Origin: Kitasatospora setae KM-6054
GTDB taxonomy: Bacteria > Actinomycetota > Actinomycetes > Streptomycetales > Streptomycetaceae
DNA length: 64,000 nt
Assembly: GCF_000269985.1 (NCBI RefSeq)
Contig: NC_016109.1
Span: forward strand, 5,518,001 to 5,582,000
Direction: 5' to 3'
Shown: piece after piece, positions 8,354-17,132 of the stretch
How positions within the stretch are numbered: position 1 is the stretch's first letter
Layout of the letters: every line of letters begins with the position of its first letter
The notes under the pieces: generated by a model
The model's input: the letters and a program-made list of their open reading frames with translations, nothing else
Told to the model about the DNA's origin: nothing
Database searches by the model: none
Translations under genes and position numbers: made by a program

Positions 8354-9016
8354 GTGCGGTGGGTGCGGGCGGTGTGGCGGTGGGTGCGGCAGTGGGTGGC
8401 GAAGTCCCCGGGGACGTACGTGTGGCTGCTGCTGCTGGCGTTCACCAGCTTCGTGGTGGCGCGGATGGACCCGGCGGCGCTCGACTACTTCCTGCAGAAG
8501 CGTTCCACCAACATCGACCAGCTCTCCTCGCGTCCGGTGCACGCCCTGCTGGCCAGCCTGATCTGGACCGAGCAGTCGAACTTCCTCTTCTACTTCGTGG
8601 TCTTCCACGTCTTCCACGTGCCGGCCGAGCGCTGGCTCGGCACCCGCCGCTGGCTGACCGTCGCGCTCACCTCGCACGTGCTGGCGACCTTCGTCAGCGA
8701 GGGCGTGGTCGCCTGGGGCGTCCACCACCACGTGCTGCCGGCCAACATGTCGACCACGGTGGACGTCGGCGTGTCGTACGCGCTGGCCGGGGTGGAGGGC
8801 GTGCTGACCTACGCGCTGGCCGGGGCGTGGCGCTGGGTGTACGGGATCGGGCTGGTCGGGTTCTACCTGGTGCCGCTGCTGGCCTCGCACACCTTCACCG
8901 ATCTGGGGCACTTCTGCTCGGTGCTGATCGGCCTGGCGTTCTACCCGATCACCCGCGGCCGGCCGAGCTGGGACCCGTGGCGCAGCCTCCGCCGGGCGAC
9001 CCCTGTCCGGGGGTGA
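8354..9016 (+). CDS. Rhomboid-like integral membrane protein
   Basis: A 220-residue protein with several membrane segments (for example VWLLLLAFTSFVVARM, FLFYFVVFHVFHV and a C-terminal YGIGLVGFYLVPLLA). It matches actinobacterial rhomboid-like proteins: it has DVGVSYALAGVEG, with a serine at about residue 140 in the place of the rhomboid GxSx nucleophile, and FTDLGHFCSVLIG, with a histidine at about residue 185. A serine/histidine pair could support intramembrane proteolysis, but these remote relatives are largely untested. GTG 8354 is chosen because GAGGAG lies six bases upstream. It is transcribed away from the TetR gene. Confidence 0.8.
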   Translation: MRWVRAVWRWVRQWVAKSPGTYVWLLLLAFTSFVVARMDPAALDYFLQKRSTNIDQLSSRPVHALLASLIWTEQSNFLFYFVVFHVFHVPAERWLGTRRWLTVALTSHVLATFVSEGVVAWGVHHHVLPANMSTTVDVGVSYALAGVEGVLTYALAGAWRWVYGIGLVGFYLVPLLASHTFTDLGHFCSVLIGLAFYPITRGRPSWDPWRSLRRATPVRG

Positions 9017-9038
9017 CGACGCCGATACCCGGCAGGGG

Positions 9039-9066
9039 TTGAATTCGTCTGCGGCTACGACAGGAT
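9039..9066 (+). promoter_or_regulatory. Candidate promoter of leaderless DUF885 gene
   Basis: TTGAAT (9039-9044), a 16-base spacer and CAGGAT (9061-9066) are followed after six bases by the ATG at 9073. Both elements are close to the vegetative consensus, and the short distance suggests a leaderless transcript. Confidence 0.5.
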
Positions 9067-9072
9067 GGCCGG

Positions 9073-10785
9073 ATGGCTCATGAACTGAACGTCCCTCACC
9101 CGAGCGGCCCCACCCCGCGCCGCCTCGCCGACTCCTACGTCCAGGCACTCGCCGACACCGACCCGCTGACCGCGGTATACCTCGGCCTCAACCCCGAGGA
9201 CGACCGGCTCCCGGACCTCTCCGCGGCCGGCATCGAGGCCACCGCCGACCTCGCCCGCCACACCCTCGCCGCGCTCGACGCGCTGGAGGCGGCCGGCCCG
9301 GTCGAGGACCAGGCCGAGCGCCGCTGCGCCCGGCTGCTGCGCGAACGGCTGACCGCCGAACTCGCCGTGCACGACGCCGGCGAGGGCTTCCGCGGCGTCC
9401 GGAACCTGGGCTCCCCGGTGCACAACACCCGCGAGATGTTCACCCTGCTGCCCACCGCCACCGACGAGGACTGGCAGCGGCTCGGCCGCCGACTGGCCCG
9501 CTTCCCGCAGGCGCTGGCCCAGTACCGGCAGAGCCTGGAGGAGGGCGTCCGGCGCGAGCTGTTCTCGGCGCCGCGCCAGGTCGACACCGTGGTCGGCCAG
9601 TTCGGCGAGTGGATCGACGGCGACACCCCCGGCGGCTGGTTCGGCGAACTGGTCGCCCCCGCCCCCGCCCACCTGCGCGAGCCGCTGACCGCCACCGCGG
9701 TCGAGGCCACCGCCGCCCTCGCCGAACTGCGCGACTGGCTGCGCGACGTCTACGGCCCGGCCGCGAAGGGCACCCCCGACGCGGTCGGCCGCGAACGCTA
9801 CACCCGCTGGGTGCGCTACTGGACCGGCGCCGAGCTCGACCTGGACGAGGCGTACCGCTGGGCCTGGGAGCAGTTCCACGACCTGGACGCGCAGATGCGC
9901 GTCGAGGCGGAGAAGGTCCGTCCCGGCCACACCCCGATGCAGGCGATGAAGTGGCTGGAGGCCGACGGGCCGGCCGTCCACGGCGAGCAGGCCGTGCAGG
10001 AGTACCTCCAGGGCCTGATGGACCGGGCGATCGAGGACCTCCAGGGCACCCACTTCGACCTGGCCGAGCCGCTGCTCAAGGTCGAGTCGCGGATCGCCCC
10101 GCCCGGCAGCGCCGCCGCCCCCTACTACACCCAGCCCTCGCTGGACTTCTCCCGCCCCGGCCGGACCTGGCTGCCCACCCTGGGCCGCGAGAAGTTCCCC
10201 GAGTGGGACCTGGTCTCCACCTGGTACCACGAGGGCGTCCCAGGCCACCACCTGCAGCTCGCGCAGTGGACGTACGTCGCCGACCGGCTCTCCACCTACC
10301 AGGTCACCCTGGGCGGGGTCAGCGCCAACATGGAGGGCTGGGCGCTGTACGCCGAGCGCCTGATGGACGAGCTCGGCTACCTCACCGACCCGGGCCACCG
10401 CCTCGGCTACCTGAACGCCCAGATGATGCGGGCGCTGCGGGTGATCGTCGACATCGGCATGCACGCCGAGCTGGACTTCCCGGCCGACTCGCCGCTCGCC
10501 CCCGGCGAGCCGATGACGCCCGAGCTGGCCCGCGAGTTCTTCGGCTCGTACTGCGGCCTGTCCAGCGACTTCCTGGACAGCGAGCTGGTCCGCTACCTCG
10601 GCCTGCCCGGCCAGGCGATCGGCTACAAGCTCGGCGAGCGGGCCTGGCTGCGCGGACGGGCCGCGGCCCGGGCGGCGGCCGAGGCGCGCGGCGCCGAGTT
10701 CGACGCCAAGAGCTGGCACATGGCCGCGCTCTCCCAGGGCTCGCTCGGCCTGGACGACCTGGTCACCGAGCTCGGCGCGCTCTGA
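9073..10785 (+). CDS. DUF885 family protein (putative metallopeptidase)
   Basis: This 570-residue cytoplasmic protein has no signal peptide and matches the DUF885 family in length and motifs. It contains WYHEGVPGHHLQLAQW at about residues 383-398, an HEGxPGHH element resembling a gluzincin zinc-binding site, then SANMEGWALYAERLMDELG, in which the second glutamate could be the third zinc ligand. Family members are proposed metallopeptidases. Downstream elements LGYLNAQMMRALRVIVDIGMH and LPGQAIGYKLGE are also family-typical. The start codon lacks a ribosome binding site but has a promoter-like sequence immediately upstream. The substrate is unknown. Confidence 0.88.
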   Translation: MAHELNVPHPSGPTPRRLADSYVQALADTDPLTAVYLGLNPEDDRLPDLSAAGIEATADLARHTLAALDALEAAGPVEDQAERRCARLLRERLTAELAVHDAGEGFRGVRNLGSPVHNTREMFTLLPTATDEDWQRLGRRLARFPQALAQYRQSLEEGVRRELFSAPRQVDTVVGQFGEWIDGDTPGGWFGELVAPAPAHLREPLTATAVEATAALAELRDWLRDVYGPAAKGTPDAVGRERYTRWVRYWTGAELDLDEAYRWAWEQFHDLDAQMRVEAEKVRPGHTPMQAMKWLEADGPAVHGEQAVQEYLQGLMDRAIEDLQGTHFDLAEPLLKVESRIAPPGSAAAPYYTQPSLDFSRPGRTWLPTLGREKFPEWDLVSTWYHEGVPGHHLQLAQWTYVADRLSTYQVTLGGVSANMEGWALYAERLMDELGYLTDPGHRLGYLNAQMMRALRVIVDIGMHAELDFPADSPLAPGEPMTPELAREFFGSYCGLSSDFLDSELVRYLGLPGQAIGYKLGERAWLRGRAAARAAAEARGAEFDAKSWHMAALSQGSLGLDDLVTELGAL

Positions 10786-10837
10786 CGGACCTCCCCCGGG
10801 TGGCCGATGCGGCCGGGCACCCGGGGGGCCGACCACA

Positions 10838-10925
10838 CCGCACCGCGCACCGCACCGCGCCGCACCCCACCGCACCGCGCACCCCACCGCACCCCGCCGC
10901 ACCGCACCGCGTGCCGCACCCGGCC
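10838..10925. repeat. CACCGCAC/CGCACC low-complexity repeat
   Basis: About 90 bases of irregular tandem repeats built from CACCGCAC, CGCACCGCG and CACCCCACCG units fill the gap between the DUF885 and protease genes. The units vary in length and are not separated by regular spacers, so this is a simple-sequence expansion. The remaining intergenic bases (to 11083) show nothing I can name. Confidence 0.75.
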
Positions 10926-11083
10926 GCCCGCCCCCGGCCGTGGGACGCTGCTGGACGCCGCCGGAAATCTCACCAGCCTCCCAGGCAGTGATGACGGCTT
11001 TCCCAGCTCGGCGGCGGATATTGGGAGCCGGGCGGGGAACACGGGCACCGCCATGACAACAACGGCGGGAGCGGAGCAGCGCG

Positions 11084-12034
11084 ATGGGACGACACAGCAG
11101 GCCGGACGGGCGCCGCCCGCTGCGGCCGACCGCACTCACCTCGGTCCTCGCCGCCGGCATCGTCGGCCTGACCGCGGCCGCCGGCCTGTTCACCGTCCAC
11201 CTGGAGGGCACGAAGCGGCCCAGCTCCGACAGCGTCGCGCTGGCCGTCCCCGCCGCCCCCGCCGCCCCGACCGTCCCCGCCGCGGATCCCTCCCCGTCCC
11301 CCTCGCCGACGCCCGGCGCCCCCGAGGTGGTCCGGCAGAGCGCCCCCGACCCCGGCCCGACCCCGCAGGACCCGCCCACCGCACCGCCCGACACCCCGCT
11401 CGGCGTCACCGCCACCGCCCCCGACGACACCGAGTCCCGCCGGGTCGGCGCCCTCTTCTCCGGCGCCGTCGCCCCCGGCAACCACTTCTGCACCGCCAGC
11501 GTCATCGACAGCCCCGGCCGCAACCTGATCCTCACCGCCGCGCACTGCCTCTCCGCCGCGGCCGGCACCACCTTCGTCCCCGGCTACCGCGACGGCCGTG
11601 CCCCGTACGGCAGTTGGCAGGTCACCAGGATCTACACGGCGGACGGCTGGCGGGCCGACGGCGACCCCGACGAGGACTTCGCGATCCTCGCCGTCGCCCC
11701 CAGCGGGGGCCGCCAGATCGAGGACGCCGTCGGCGGCAACCCGCTCGGCACCGACGCCTCCTGGACCGCCACCGCCCGCCTCTACGGCTACCCCGCCGGG
11801 GCGGAACTCCCGATCCGCTGCACCAACACCACCAGCCGCCAGGACACCTACCAGCGCCGCATCGACTGCCCGGCCTTCCCCGGCGGCACCAGCGGCGGCC
11901 CCTTCGTCGACACCGCCACCGGCGCGGTGATCGGCGTCATCGGCGGCTACCAGCAGGGCGGCGACACCGACGACACCTCCTACAGCGCCGCCTTCGACCA
12001 CACCGTCGCCGACCTCCTCGCCCGGGCGGGCTGA
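11084..12034 (+). CDS. Trypsin-like serine protease, secreted or membrane-anchored
   Basis: This 316-residue protein has an Arg-rich N-terminus, then one hydrophobic stretch (about residues 17-38, ending AAAGLFTVHL) that acts as signal anchor or signal peptide. A Pro/Ser/Thr/Ala-rich linker of roughly 75 residues follows. The catalytic domain shows NLILTAAHCLS with the histidine, DEDFAILAV with the aspartate and CPAFPGGTSGGPFVD with the serine, a complete chymotrypsin-fold triad. Cysteines near the histidine (HFCTAS and AAHC) would form a conserved disulfide. It should act outside the membrane. The cleavage target is not predictable. Confidence 0.88.
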   Translation: MGRHSRPDGRRPLRPTALTSVLAAGIVGLTAAAGLFTVHLEGTKRPSSDSVALAVPAAPAAPTVPAADPSPSPSPTPGAPEVVRQSAPDPGPTPQDPPTAPPDTPLGVTATAPDDTESRRVGALFSGAVAPGNHFCTASVIDSPGRNLILTAAHCLSAAAGTTFVPGYRDGRAPYGSWQVTRIYTADGWRADGDPDEDFAILAVAPSGGRQIEDAVGGNPLGTDASWTATARLYGYPAGAELPIRCTNTTSRQDTYQRRIDCPAFPGGTSGGPFVDTATGAVIGVIGGYQQGGDTDDTSYSAAFDHTVADLLARAG

Positions 12035-12079
12035 GCAAGCCCCCCGGAACGCTCCCGTCCCCCCGGCGGGAGGTTCACA

Positions 12080-12868
12080 ATGAGCCCGTCGACGCACAGG
12101 CACGGGGAGGCGCGGTTGTTCCGGCGCTGGTGGTTCTCGAAGGGCATGCGCCCGGCCGCACCGGCGGCCGGCGGGCCGAGCCGGCGGGAGGCGCGGGCCC
12201 GCCGGGCGCTCGCGCTGGGGGAGTGGGAGGCGCTCCGCGAGCACCTGCGCAAGGTGGCCGCCGAGCGGGTCACCGCCGCCGGGGCGGTCTTCCGGGCCGC
12301 CGAACTGGACCTGCCCGCCGGGGAGCCCGCCGCCCGCCGGGCCTACCAGTGGGCGCTGGAGGCGTACGAGGCGGCCGGGCGGCTGCTGGACCACGCCGGG
12401 GACGAGGACACCGACCTGCCGGACCTGGCGGCCGCCGTCGTGCTGGCCGAGCAGTCCGTCGAACGCCTCGCCGCCGCGCACCTGCTGCACGCCGGGCGGC
12501 GCCCGGACCCGCCGGCCGTCCGCTGCTACTGGAACCCGCTGCACGGCCCCGCCGAGCCGGCCCCGGGACCGGCCGGGAACCGCCGCAACCGGAAGCGCGC
12601 GCACGTCACCGCCCGGGAGGCCGCCGCCGACCGCCGCCCCACCTGCCGCTCCTGCCGGGCCGCGATCCTCGCCGGGCAGCAGCCCGACGTCCTGCCCGCG
12701 CTGCTCCCCGCGAAGGCCGCGCCCGGCCGGAAGGGCCCGCTGCTGGTGCCGTACTTCGCCGTCCCCCGCCAGTGGTCGCCCTGGTCGACCACGGCCTGCG
12801 GCGCGTACGACCCGGACACCCCGGCGCTCGTGCTGCGCGGCGAGCACCGCCGGCCCGGGCCGCGCTGA
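12080..12868 (+). CDS. Hypothetical protein with a CxxC zinc-ribbon-like element
   Basis: This 262-residue protein follows the protease by 45 bases. The ATG at 12080 has GGGAGG six bases upstream. The N-terminus contains FRRWWFSKGM and is followed by a charged helical region. The C-terminal third has RPTCRSCRAAILAGQQPDVLPALL and then VPYFAVPRQWSPWSTTACGAYD. The CRSC pair and the later cysteine could bind zinc. I do not recognise a named family. No membrane segment or signal peptide is visible, so it is probably cytoplasmic. Co-transcription with the upstream protease is possible, and a hairpin at 12898-12927 ends the unit. Confidence 0.72.
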   Translation: MSPSTHRHGEARLFRRWWFSKGMRPAAPAAGGPSRREARARRALALGEWEALREHLRKVAAERVTAAGAVFRAAELDLPAGEPAARRAYQWALEAYEAAGRLLDHAGDEDTDLPDLAAAVVLAEQSVERLAAAHLLHAGRRPDPPAVRCYWNPLHGPAEPAPGPAGNRRNRKRAHVTAREAAADRRPTCRSCRAAILAGQQPDVLPALLPAKAAPGRKGPLLVPYFAVPRQWSPWSTTACGAYDPDTPALVLRGEHRRPGPR

Positions 12869-12897
12869 GCGGGCGCCTCCGCGCCGGGGCAAGCGAA

Positions 12898-12927
12898 AAG
12901 GCCCAGATCCCCTTGGATCTGAGCCTT
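12898..12927. terminator. Bidirectional terminator beside tRNA-Arg
   Basis: AAGGCCCAGATCC (12898-12910), loop CCTT, then GGATCTGAGCCTT form a 13-base stem with one mismatch. It lies between the plus-strand gene ending at 12868 and the minus-strand tRNA ending at 12949. The flanking AAAAG and CTTCG are modestly A/T-rich on the two sides. Confidence 0.75.
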
Positions 12928-12948
12928 CGTCACACACTTCCTGCGAAG

Positions 12949-13020
12949 TGCCCCCGGTAGGATTCGAACCTACGCACCCGCCTCCGGAGGGCGGTGCTCT
13001 ATCCCCTGAGCTACGGGGGC
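12949..13020 (-). tRNA. tRNA-Arg (anticodon CCG)
   Basis: The reverse strand folds into a complete 72-base cloverleaf. GCCCCCG pairs with CGGGGGC in the acceptor stem, the D-arm is GCTC/GAGC, the anticodon stem is CCGCC/GGCGG with loop CTCCGGA, and the T-arm is GTAGG-TTCGAAT-CCTAC. The discriminator base is A, and CCA is not encoded. Anticodon CCG reads the CGG arginine codon. Confidence 0.97.
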
Positions 13021-13189
13021 CTGGGCTGACCTCGCGGTGCTGCCCGGCCTGACGGGGAAAACACTACCAGGGAAACTCCGTGCTCCGTGCACGGGTTTCC
13101 GACGGGCCGGTCGGCGGCGGTGCCGACGGGCCGTCAGGGGGTGTCCGGACAACTCGCCGAAAGGCCGGACGCGGGGGGCGGGGCGCCAC

Positions 13190-13195
13190 TACCCT
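13190..13195 (+). promoter_or_regulatory. Candidate -10 (TACCCT) of leaderless response regulator
   Basis: TACCCT lies eight bases before the GTG at 13204, with no ribosome binding site between. This supports both the short start and a leaderless transcript. Confidence 0.45.
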
Positions 13196-13203
13196 CGGTC
13201 AGT

Positions 13204-13737
13204 GTGGCGGCGGCGTCGGGGCGGGTCCTCGTGGTGGACGACAGCGAGGTGATCCGCCAGCTGATCAAGGTCAACCTGGAGCTGGAGGGCTTCGAGGTGG
13301 TGACCGCCGCCGACGGCGCCGAGTGCCTGGAGGTGGTCCGCGGGGTCGCGCCGGACGTGGTCACCCTGGACGTGGTGATGCCCCGGCTGGACGGCCTGCG
13401 GACGGCGGCCCGGCTGCGCGCCTCGCGGGACACCGCGCACCTGCCGATCGCGATCGTGAGCGCCTGCACCCCGGCCGACCTGGAGCGCGGGGAGTCGGTG
13501 GGGGTGGACGGCTACCTGGCCAAGCCCTTCGACCCGGCGGAGCTGGTCGCGCTGGTGCGCCGGCTGCGGGCGTCGGCGGGCCCGGGCGGTCGGCGCTTCG
13601 CCTACGACTTCGGCAGCCCGCCGTCCGCCGGGCCCGCGCTCGCCGGGCCCGCGCGGGCCGCCACCCAAACGCCCCGCGATTCAGCCCTGGGCGAACAGGC
13701 ACAGGAACTCGTCCGGCCGGACGACCCGCGCCCGTGA
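13204..13737 (+). CDS. Receiver-only response regulator
   Basis: A 177-residue protein with a single CheY-like receiver domain. RVLVVDDSEVIRQL gives the acidic pocket, DVVTLDVVMPRLDGL the phospho-acceptor aspartate, and GYLAKPFDPAEL the conserved lysine. After about residue 130 there is only a disordered, Ala/Pro/Arg-rich tail and no DNA-binding domain. GTG 13204 is chosen over longer frames because the family begins just before the VLVVDD strand and because a -10-like TACCCT sits immediately upstream. No histidine kinase is adjacent. It lies between tRNA-Arg and argS; output through protein-protein contact is likely. Confidence 0.86.
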   Translation: MAAASGRVLVVDDSEVIRQLIKVNLELEGFEVVTAADGAECLEVVRGVAPDVVTLDVVMPRLDGLRTAARLRASRDTAHLPIAIVSACTPADLERGESVGVDGYLAKPFDPAELVALVRRLRASAGPGGRRFAYDFGSPPSAGPALAGPARAATQTPRDSALGEQAQELVRPDDPRP

Positions 13738-13841
13738 GAAGTGCCCGTCAGCGGCGACGTCCGACGACACGAAGCACGCCCGGCGCCGCCGTACGGGTCG
13801 CGGCGGGCAAACCGAGTGGCGGCCCGGTGCCCCCTCTCGCC

Positions 13842-13847
13842 TAGGCT
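13842..13847 (+). promoter_or_regulatory. Candidate -10 (TAGGCT) of argS
   Basis: TAGGCT ends seven bases before the GTG of argS, which would make the transcript leaderless. GGGGA between them could serve as a weak ribosome binding site if transcription starts further upstream. Confidence 0.45.
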
Positions 13848-13854
13848 GGGGACC

Positions 13855-15510
13855 GTGACACCCGCAGAACTCTCCCAGGCAGTCCAGGCCGCCGTCCTCG
13901 CCGCCGCCCAGGCCGGCGAGCTGACCGTCGACGTGCCCGAGCACGTCACGGTCGAGCGGCCCAAGAACAGGGACCACGGCGACTACGCCACCAACGTGGC
14001 CCTCCAGCTCGCGAAGCCGGCCGGCAGGCCGCCGCGAGCCGTCGCGGAGATCCTGGCCGGGCGCCTGCGAGGGATCACCGGCGTCGCGAAGGTCGACATC
14101 GCCGGTCCGGGCTTCCTGAACATCACGCTGGACGCCGCCACCCAGGGCGAGCTGGCGCGCACCATCGTCGAGGCGGGCGAGGCGTACGGCCGCAACGAGG
14201 CGCTCAAGGGCCTGCGGATCAACCTGGAGTTCGTCTCGGCGAACCCGACCGGCCCGATCCACATCGGCGGCGTCCGCTGGGCCGCCGTCGGCGACTCGCT
14301 GGCCCGGGTGCTGAAGGCGACCGGCGCCGAGGTGTCGACCGAGTACTACCTGAACGACGCCGGCGTGCAGATCACCAAGTTCGCCAAGTCGCTCAAGGCG
14401 TCCGCCAACGGGCAGCCCGTCCCCGAGGACGGCTACGTCGGCGAGTACATCGCGGACATCGCGAAGGCCGTCACCGAGGGCGTCCCCGGCGTGCTCGACC
14501 TGCCCGAGGACGAGCAGCTCCAGGTGTTCCGCACCGAGGGCCTGAAGCTGATGGTCGCCGAGATCCAGCGGTCGATGGCCGAGTTCGGCGTGCACTTCGA
14601 CACCTGGTTCTCCGAGCGGACGCTGCACGACTCCGGCGCCGTCGAGAAGGCCATCGAGCGGCTGCGCGAGCAGGGCCACGTCTTCGACCGGGAGGGCGCG
14701 ATCTGGCTGCGCACCACCGACTTCGGCGACGACAAGGACCGCGTCCTGATCAAGGCCGACGGCGAGACCACCTACTTCGCCGCCGACGCCGCCTACTACC
14801 TGAGCAAGCGGGACCGCGGCGCGGAGGTCTCGGTCTACATGCTCGGCGCCGACCACCACGGCTACGTCAACCGCCTCAAGGCCATCGCGGCCTGCGCCGG
14901 CGACGACATGGACCGCAACATCGAGGTGATGATCGGCCAGTTCGTGAAGATGCTGCGCGACGGCAAGGAGGTCCGGCTCTCCAAGCGCGCGGGCAACATC
15001 ATCACGATCGACGACGTGGTCGACTGGATCGGCGTGGACGCCGCCCGCTACATGCTGGTCCGGCAGTCCACCGACTCCACCATCACCATCGACATCGACG
15101 TGGTCACCAGCCAGACCGCCGAGAACCCGGTCTTCTACGTGCAGTACGCGCACGCCCGGATGAGCGCCGTCCAGCGCAACGCGGTGGAGAAGGGCATCAC
15201 CCGCAGCGCGGACTTCAAGCCGGAGCTGCTGAGCTCCGAGTGGGAGAACGACCTGCTCGGCCAGCTCGGCGAGTTCCCGCGGGTGCTGGCCAAGGCCGGC
15301 GAGCTGCGCGAGCCGCACCACGTCGCCACCTACCTGGAGAAGCTGGCCCGGTCCTACCACCGCTTCTACGACAACTGCCAGATCCTGCCGAAGGGCGACG
15401 AGGAGGTCACCGACCTCACGCACGCCCGCCTCTGGCTGGCCGACGCCACGCGGACGACGCTGGCCAACGGCCTCGGCCTGCTGGGCGTCTCGGCGCCCGA
15501 GCGGATGTAA
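13855..15510 (+). CDS. argS: Arginyl-tRNA synthetase
   Basis: This 551-residue class I aminoacyl-tRNA synthetase charges tRNA-Arg. It has the N-terminal tRNA D-loop-binding region with DHGDYATNVALQLAK, the HIGH motif as NPTGPIHIGG, FADAAYY-like active site strands, and the KMSKS-equivalent loop as EVRLSKRAGN. The C-terminus is the usual helical anticodon-binding domain ending GVSAPERM. Start GTG 13855 (VTPAELSQAVQAAV) matches family N-termini. A tRNA-Arg gene is encoded about 800 bases upstream on the other strand. A hairpin separates it from lysA. Confidence 0.97.
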   Translation: MTPAELSQAVQAAVLAAAQAGELTVDVPEHVTVERPKNRDHGDYATNVALQLAKPAGRPPRAVAEILAGRLRGITGVAKVDIAGPGFLNITLDAATQGELARTIVEAGEAYGRNEALKGLRINLEFVSANPTGPIHIGGVRWAAVGDSLARVLKATGAEVSTEYYLNDAGVQITKFAKSLKASANGQPVPEDGYVGEYIADIAKAVTEGVPGVLDLPEDEQLQVFRTEGLKLMVAEIQRSMAEFGVHFDTWFSERTLHDSGAVEKAIERLREQGHVFDREGAIWLRTTDFGDDKDRVLIKADGETTYFAADAAYYLSKRDRGAEVSVYMLGADHHGYVNRLKAIAACAGDDMDRNIEVMIGQFVKMLRDGKEVRLSKRAGNIITIDDVVDWIGVDAARYMLVRQSTDSTITIDIDVVTSQTAENPVFYVQYAHARMSAVQRNAVEKGITRSADFKPELLSSEWENDLLGQLGEFPRVLAKAGELREPHHVATYLEKLARSYHRFYDNCQILPKGDEEVTDLTHARLWLADATRTTLANGLGLLGVSAPERM

Positions 15511-15541
15511 GCAGCACCACCCCCGAAGCGCGGCACAGCGG

Positions 15542-15579
15542 GGGGCGGCGACCGGTCGACGGAGACCGGTGGCCGCCCC
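15542..15579 (+). terminator. Intercistronic hairpin between argS and lysA
   Basis: GGGGCGGCGACCGGT (15542-15556) pairs with ACCGGTGGCCGCCCC (15565-15579) with a single mismatch and an eight-base loop. No T-tract follows, so it may be a partial terminator or a processing/stability element. Confidence 0.6.
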
Positions 15580-15608
15580 TCGCCATAGGTGAAAGTTCCA
15601 GGCACACA

Positions 15609-17000
15609 ATGAGTCGTTCCGCCCACCCCGCCGGCCCCCGTCACGGCGACGTGCTGCCCGAGGGCCACTACCAGGCCCCGCCGGCCGACCTGAACGCCCT
15701 CGACCCCAAGGTCTGGTCGCGCACCGTCGAGCGCGGCGCCGACGGCGTCGTCACCGTCGGCGGCGTCGACGTGCGCACCCTGGCGGCCGAGTTCGGCACC
15801 CCCGCGTACGTGATGGACGAGGCCGACTTCCGGGCCCGCGCCCGGGCCTGGCGGGACGCCTTCGGCGCCGGCGCCGACGTCTACTACGCGGGCAAGGCGT
15901 TCCTCTCCAAGGCCGTGGTGCGCTGGCTGCACGAGGAGGGCCTGAACGTCGACGTCTGCTCCTCCGGCGAGCTGCACGTGGCGCTGGCGGCCGGCATGCC
16001 GGGCGAGCGGATCGCGCTGCACGGCAACAACAAGTCGGTCGGCGAGCTGGAGCAGGCCGTGAAGGCCGGCGTCGGCCACATCGTGGTGGACTCCTTCCAG
16101 GAGATCGAGCGGCTGGCCGCCATCGCCGACGCGCAGGGCGTCCGGCAGCCGGTGCTGATCCGGATCACCGTCGGCGTCGAGGCGCACACCCACGAGTTCA
16201 TCGCCACCGCGCACGAGGACCAGAAGTTCGGCCTCTCGCTCTCCGGCGGCCTGGCCGCCGAGGCGGTCCGCCGGGTGCTGGCCCGGCCGTCGCTGGAGCT
16301 GCGCGGCATCCACTCGCACATCGGCTCGCAGATCTTCGACTTCGCCGGCTTCGAGGTCGCCGCCCGCCGGGTGGTCGGCCTGCTCGCCGAGGTCCGCGAC
16401 GAGCACGGCGTCGAGCTGCCGGAGATCGACCTGGGCGGCGGCCTGGGCATCGCCTACACCGCCGAGGACGACCCGCGCGAGCCCGCCGAGATCGCCGCCT
16501 CGCTCACCGACATCGTCCGACGCGAGTGCGCCGCCGCCGAGTTGACGCCCCCGCGGATCTCGGTCGAGCCCGGCCGGGCGATCGTCGGCCCGACCGCGTT
16601 CACGTTGTACGAGGTCGGCACCGTCAAGGCGCTGGAGGGCCTGCGCACCTACGTCAGCGTGGACGGCGGCATGTCCGACAACATCCGCACCGCGCTGTAC
16701 GACGCCGAGTACTCGGTGGCGCTGGTCTCCCGCACCAGCGCGGCCGAGCCGATGCTGGCCCGGGTGGTCGGCAAGCACTGCGAGTCCGGCGACATCGTGG
16801 TCAAGGACGCCTTCCTGCCCGCCGACCTGGCCCCCGGCGACCTGATCGCGGTGCCCGCGACCGGCGCCTACTGCCGCTCGATGGCGAGCAACTACAACCA
16901 CGCCCTGAAGCCCCCCGTGCTGGCCGTCGCCGACGGCGCCGCCCGGGTGATCGTCCGCCGGGAGACGGAGGAGGATCTCCTGCGGCTCGATATCGGCTGA
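15609..17000 (+). CDS. lysA: Diaminopimelate decarboxylase
   Basis: This 463-residue PLP enzyme of alanine-racemase fold decarboxylates meso-diaminopimelate to L-lysine, the last step of lysine synthesis. DVYYAGKAFLSK carries the PLP lysine, SHIGSQIF and EIDLGGGLGI are the phosphate-binding elements, and the C-terminal beta domain has VSVDGGMSDN and CESGDIV with the active-site cysteine. The end FLPADLAPGDLIAVPATGAY is typical. ATG 15609 gives MSRSAHPAGPRHGDVLPEGHY, the usual actinobacterial start. It is the first of the lysA-hom-thrC run. Confidence 0.97.
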   Translation: MSRSAHPAGPRHGDVLPEGHYQAPPADLNALDPKVWSRTVERGADGVVTVGGVDVRTLAAEFGTPAYVMDEADFRARARAWRDAFGAGADVYYAGKAFLSKAVVRWLHEEGLNVDVCSSGELHVALAAGMPGERIALHGNNKSVGELEQAVKAGVGHIVVDSFQEIERLAAIADAQGVRQPVLIRITVGVEAHTHEFIATAHEDQKFGLSLSGGLAAEAVRRVLARPSLELRGIHSHIGSQIFDFAGFEVAARRVVGLLAEVRDEHGVELPEIDLGGGLGIAYTAEDDPREPAEIAASLTDIVRRECAAAELTPPRISVEPGRAIVGPTAFTLYEVGTVKALEGLRTYVSVDGGMSDNIRTALYDAEYSVALVSRTSAAEPMLARVVGKHCESGDIVVKDAFLPADLAPGDLIAVPATGAYCRSMASNYNHALKPPVLAVADGAARVIVRRETEEDLLRLDIG

Positions 17001-17132
17001 CGAAATTTTCGTCTCAGCACGTGGACCAGCCGTAGATCTGTGCGGAAAGTCCCGGAGACTGGTGGGGACAGACAAGCCCCCGGGTGCGACGGAGCAGCCC
17101 GACGGGGACCGAAGAATGCAGAGCGGAGTCGG

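Noticed and set aside
10838..10925. Repeats that might be a CRISPR array
   Set aside because: The CACCGC units are short, uneven and contiguous with no spacers; no cas genes are near.
12949..13020. tRNA-Arg as an integration site for a mobile element
   Set aside because: No integrase, no duplicated 3' tRNA end and no foreign-looking genes flank it.
13741..13854. Longer argS start at 13741
   Set aside because: The extra 38 residues do not look like argS, and the family N-terminus begins at GTG 13855 next to a -10-like TAGGCT.
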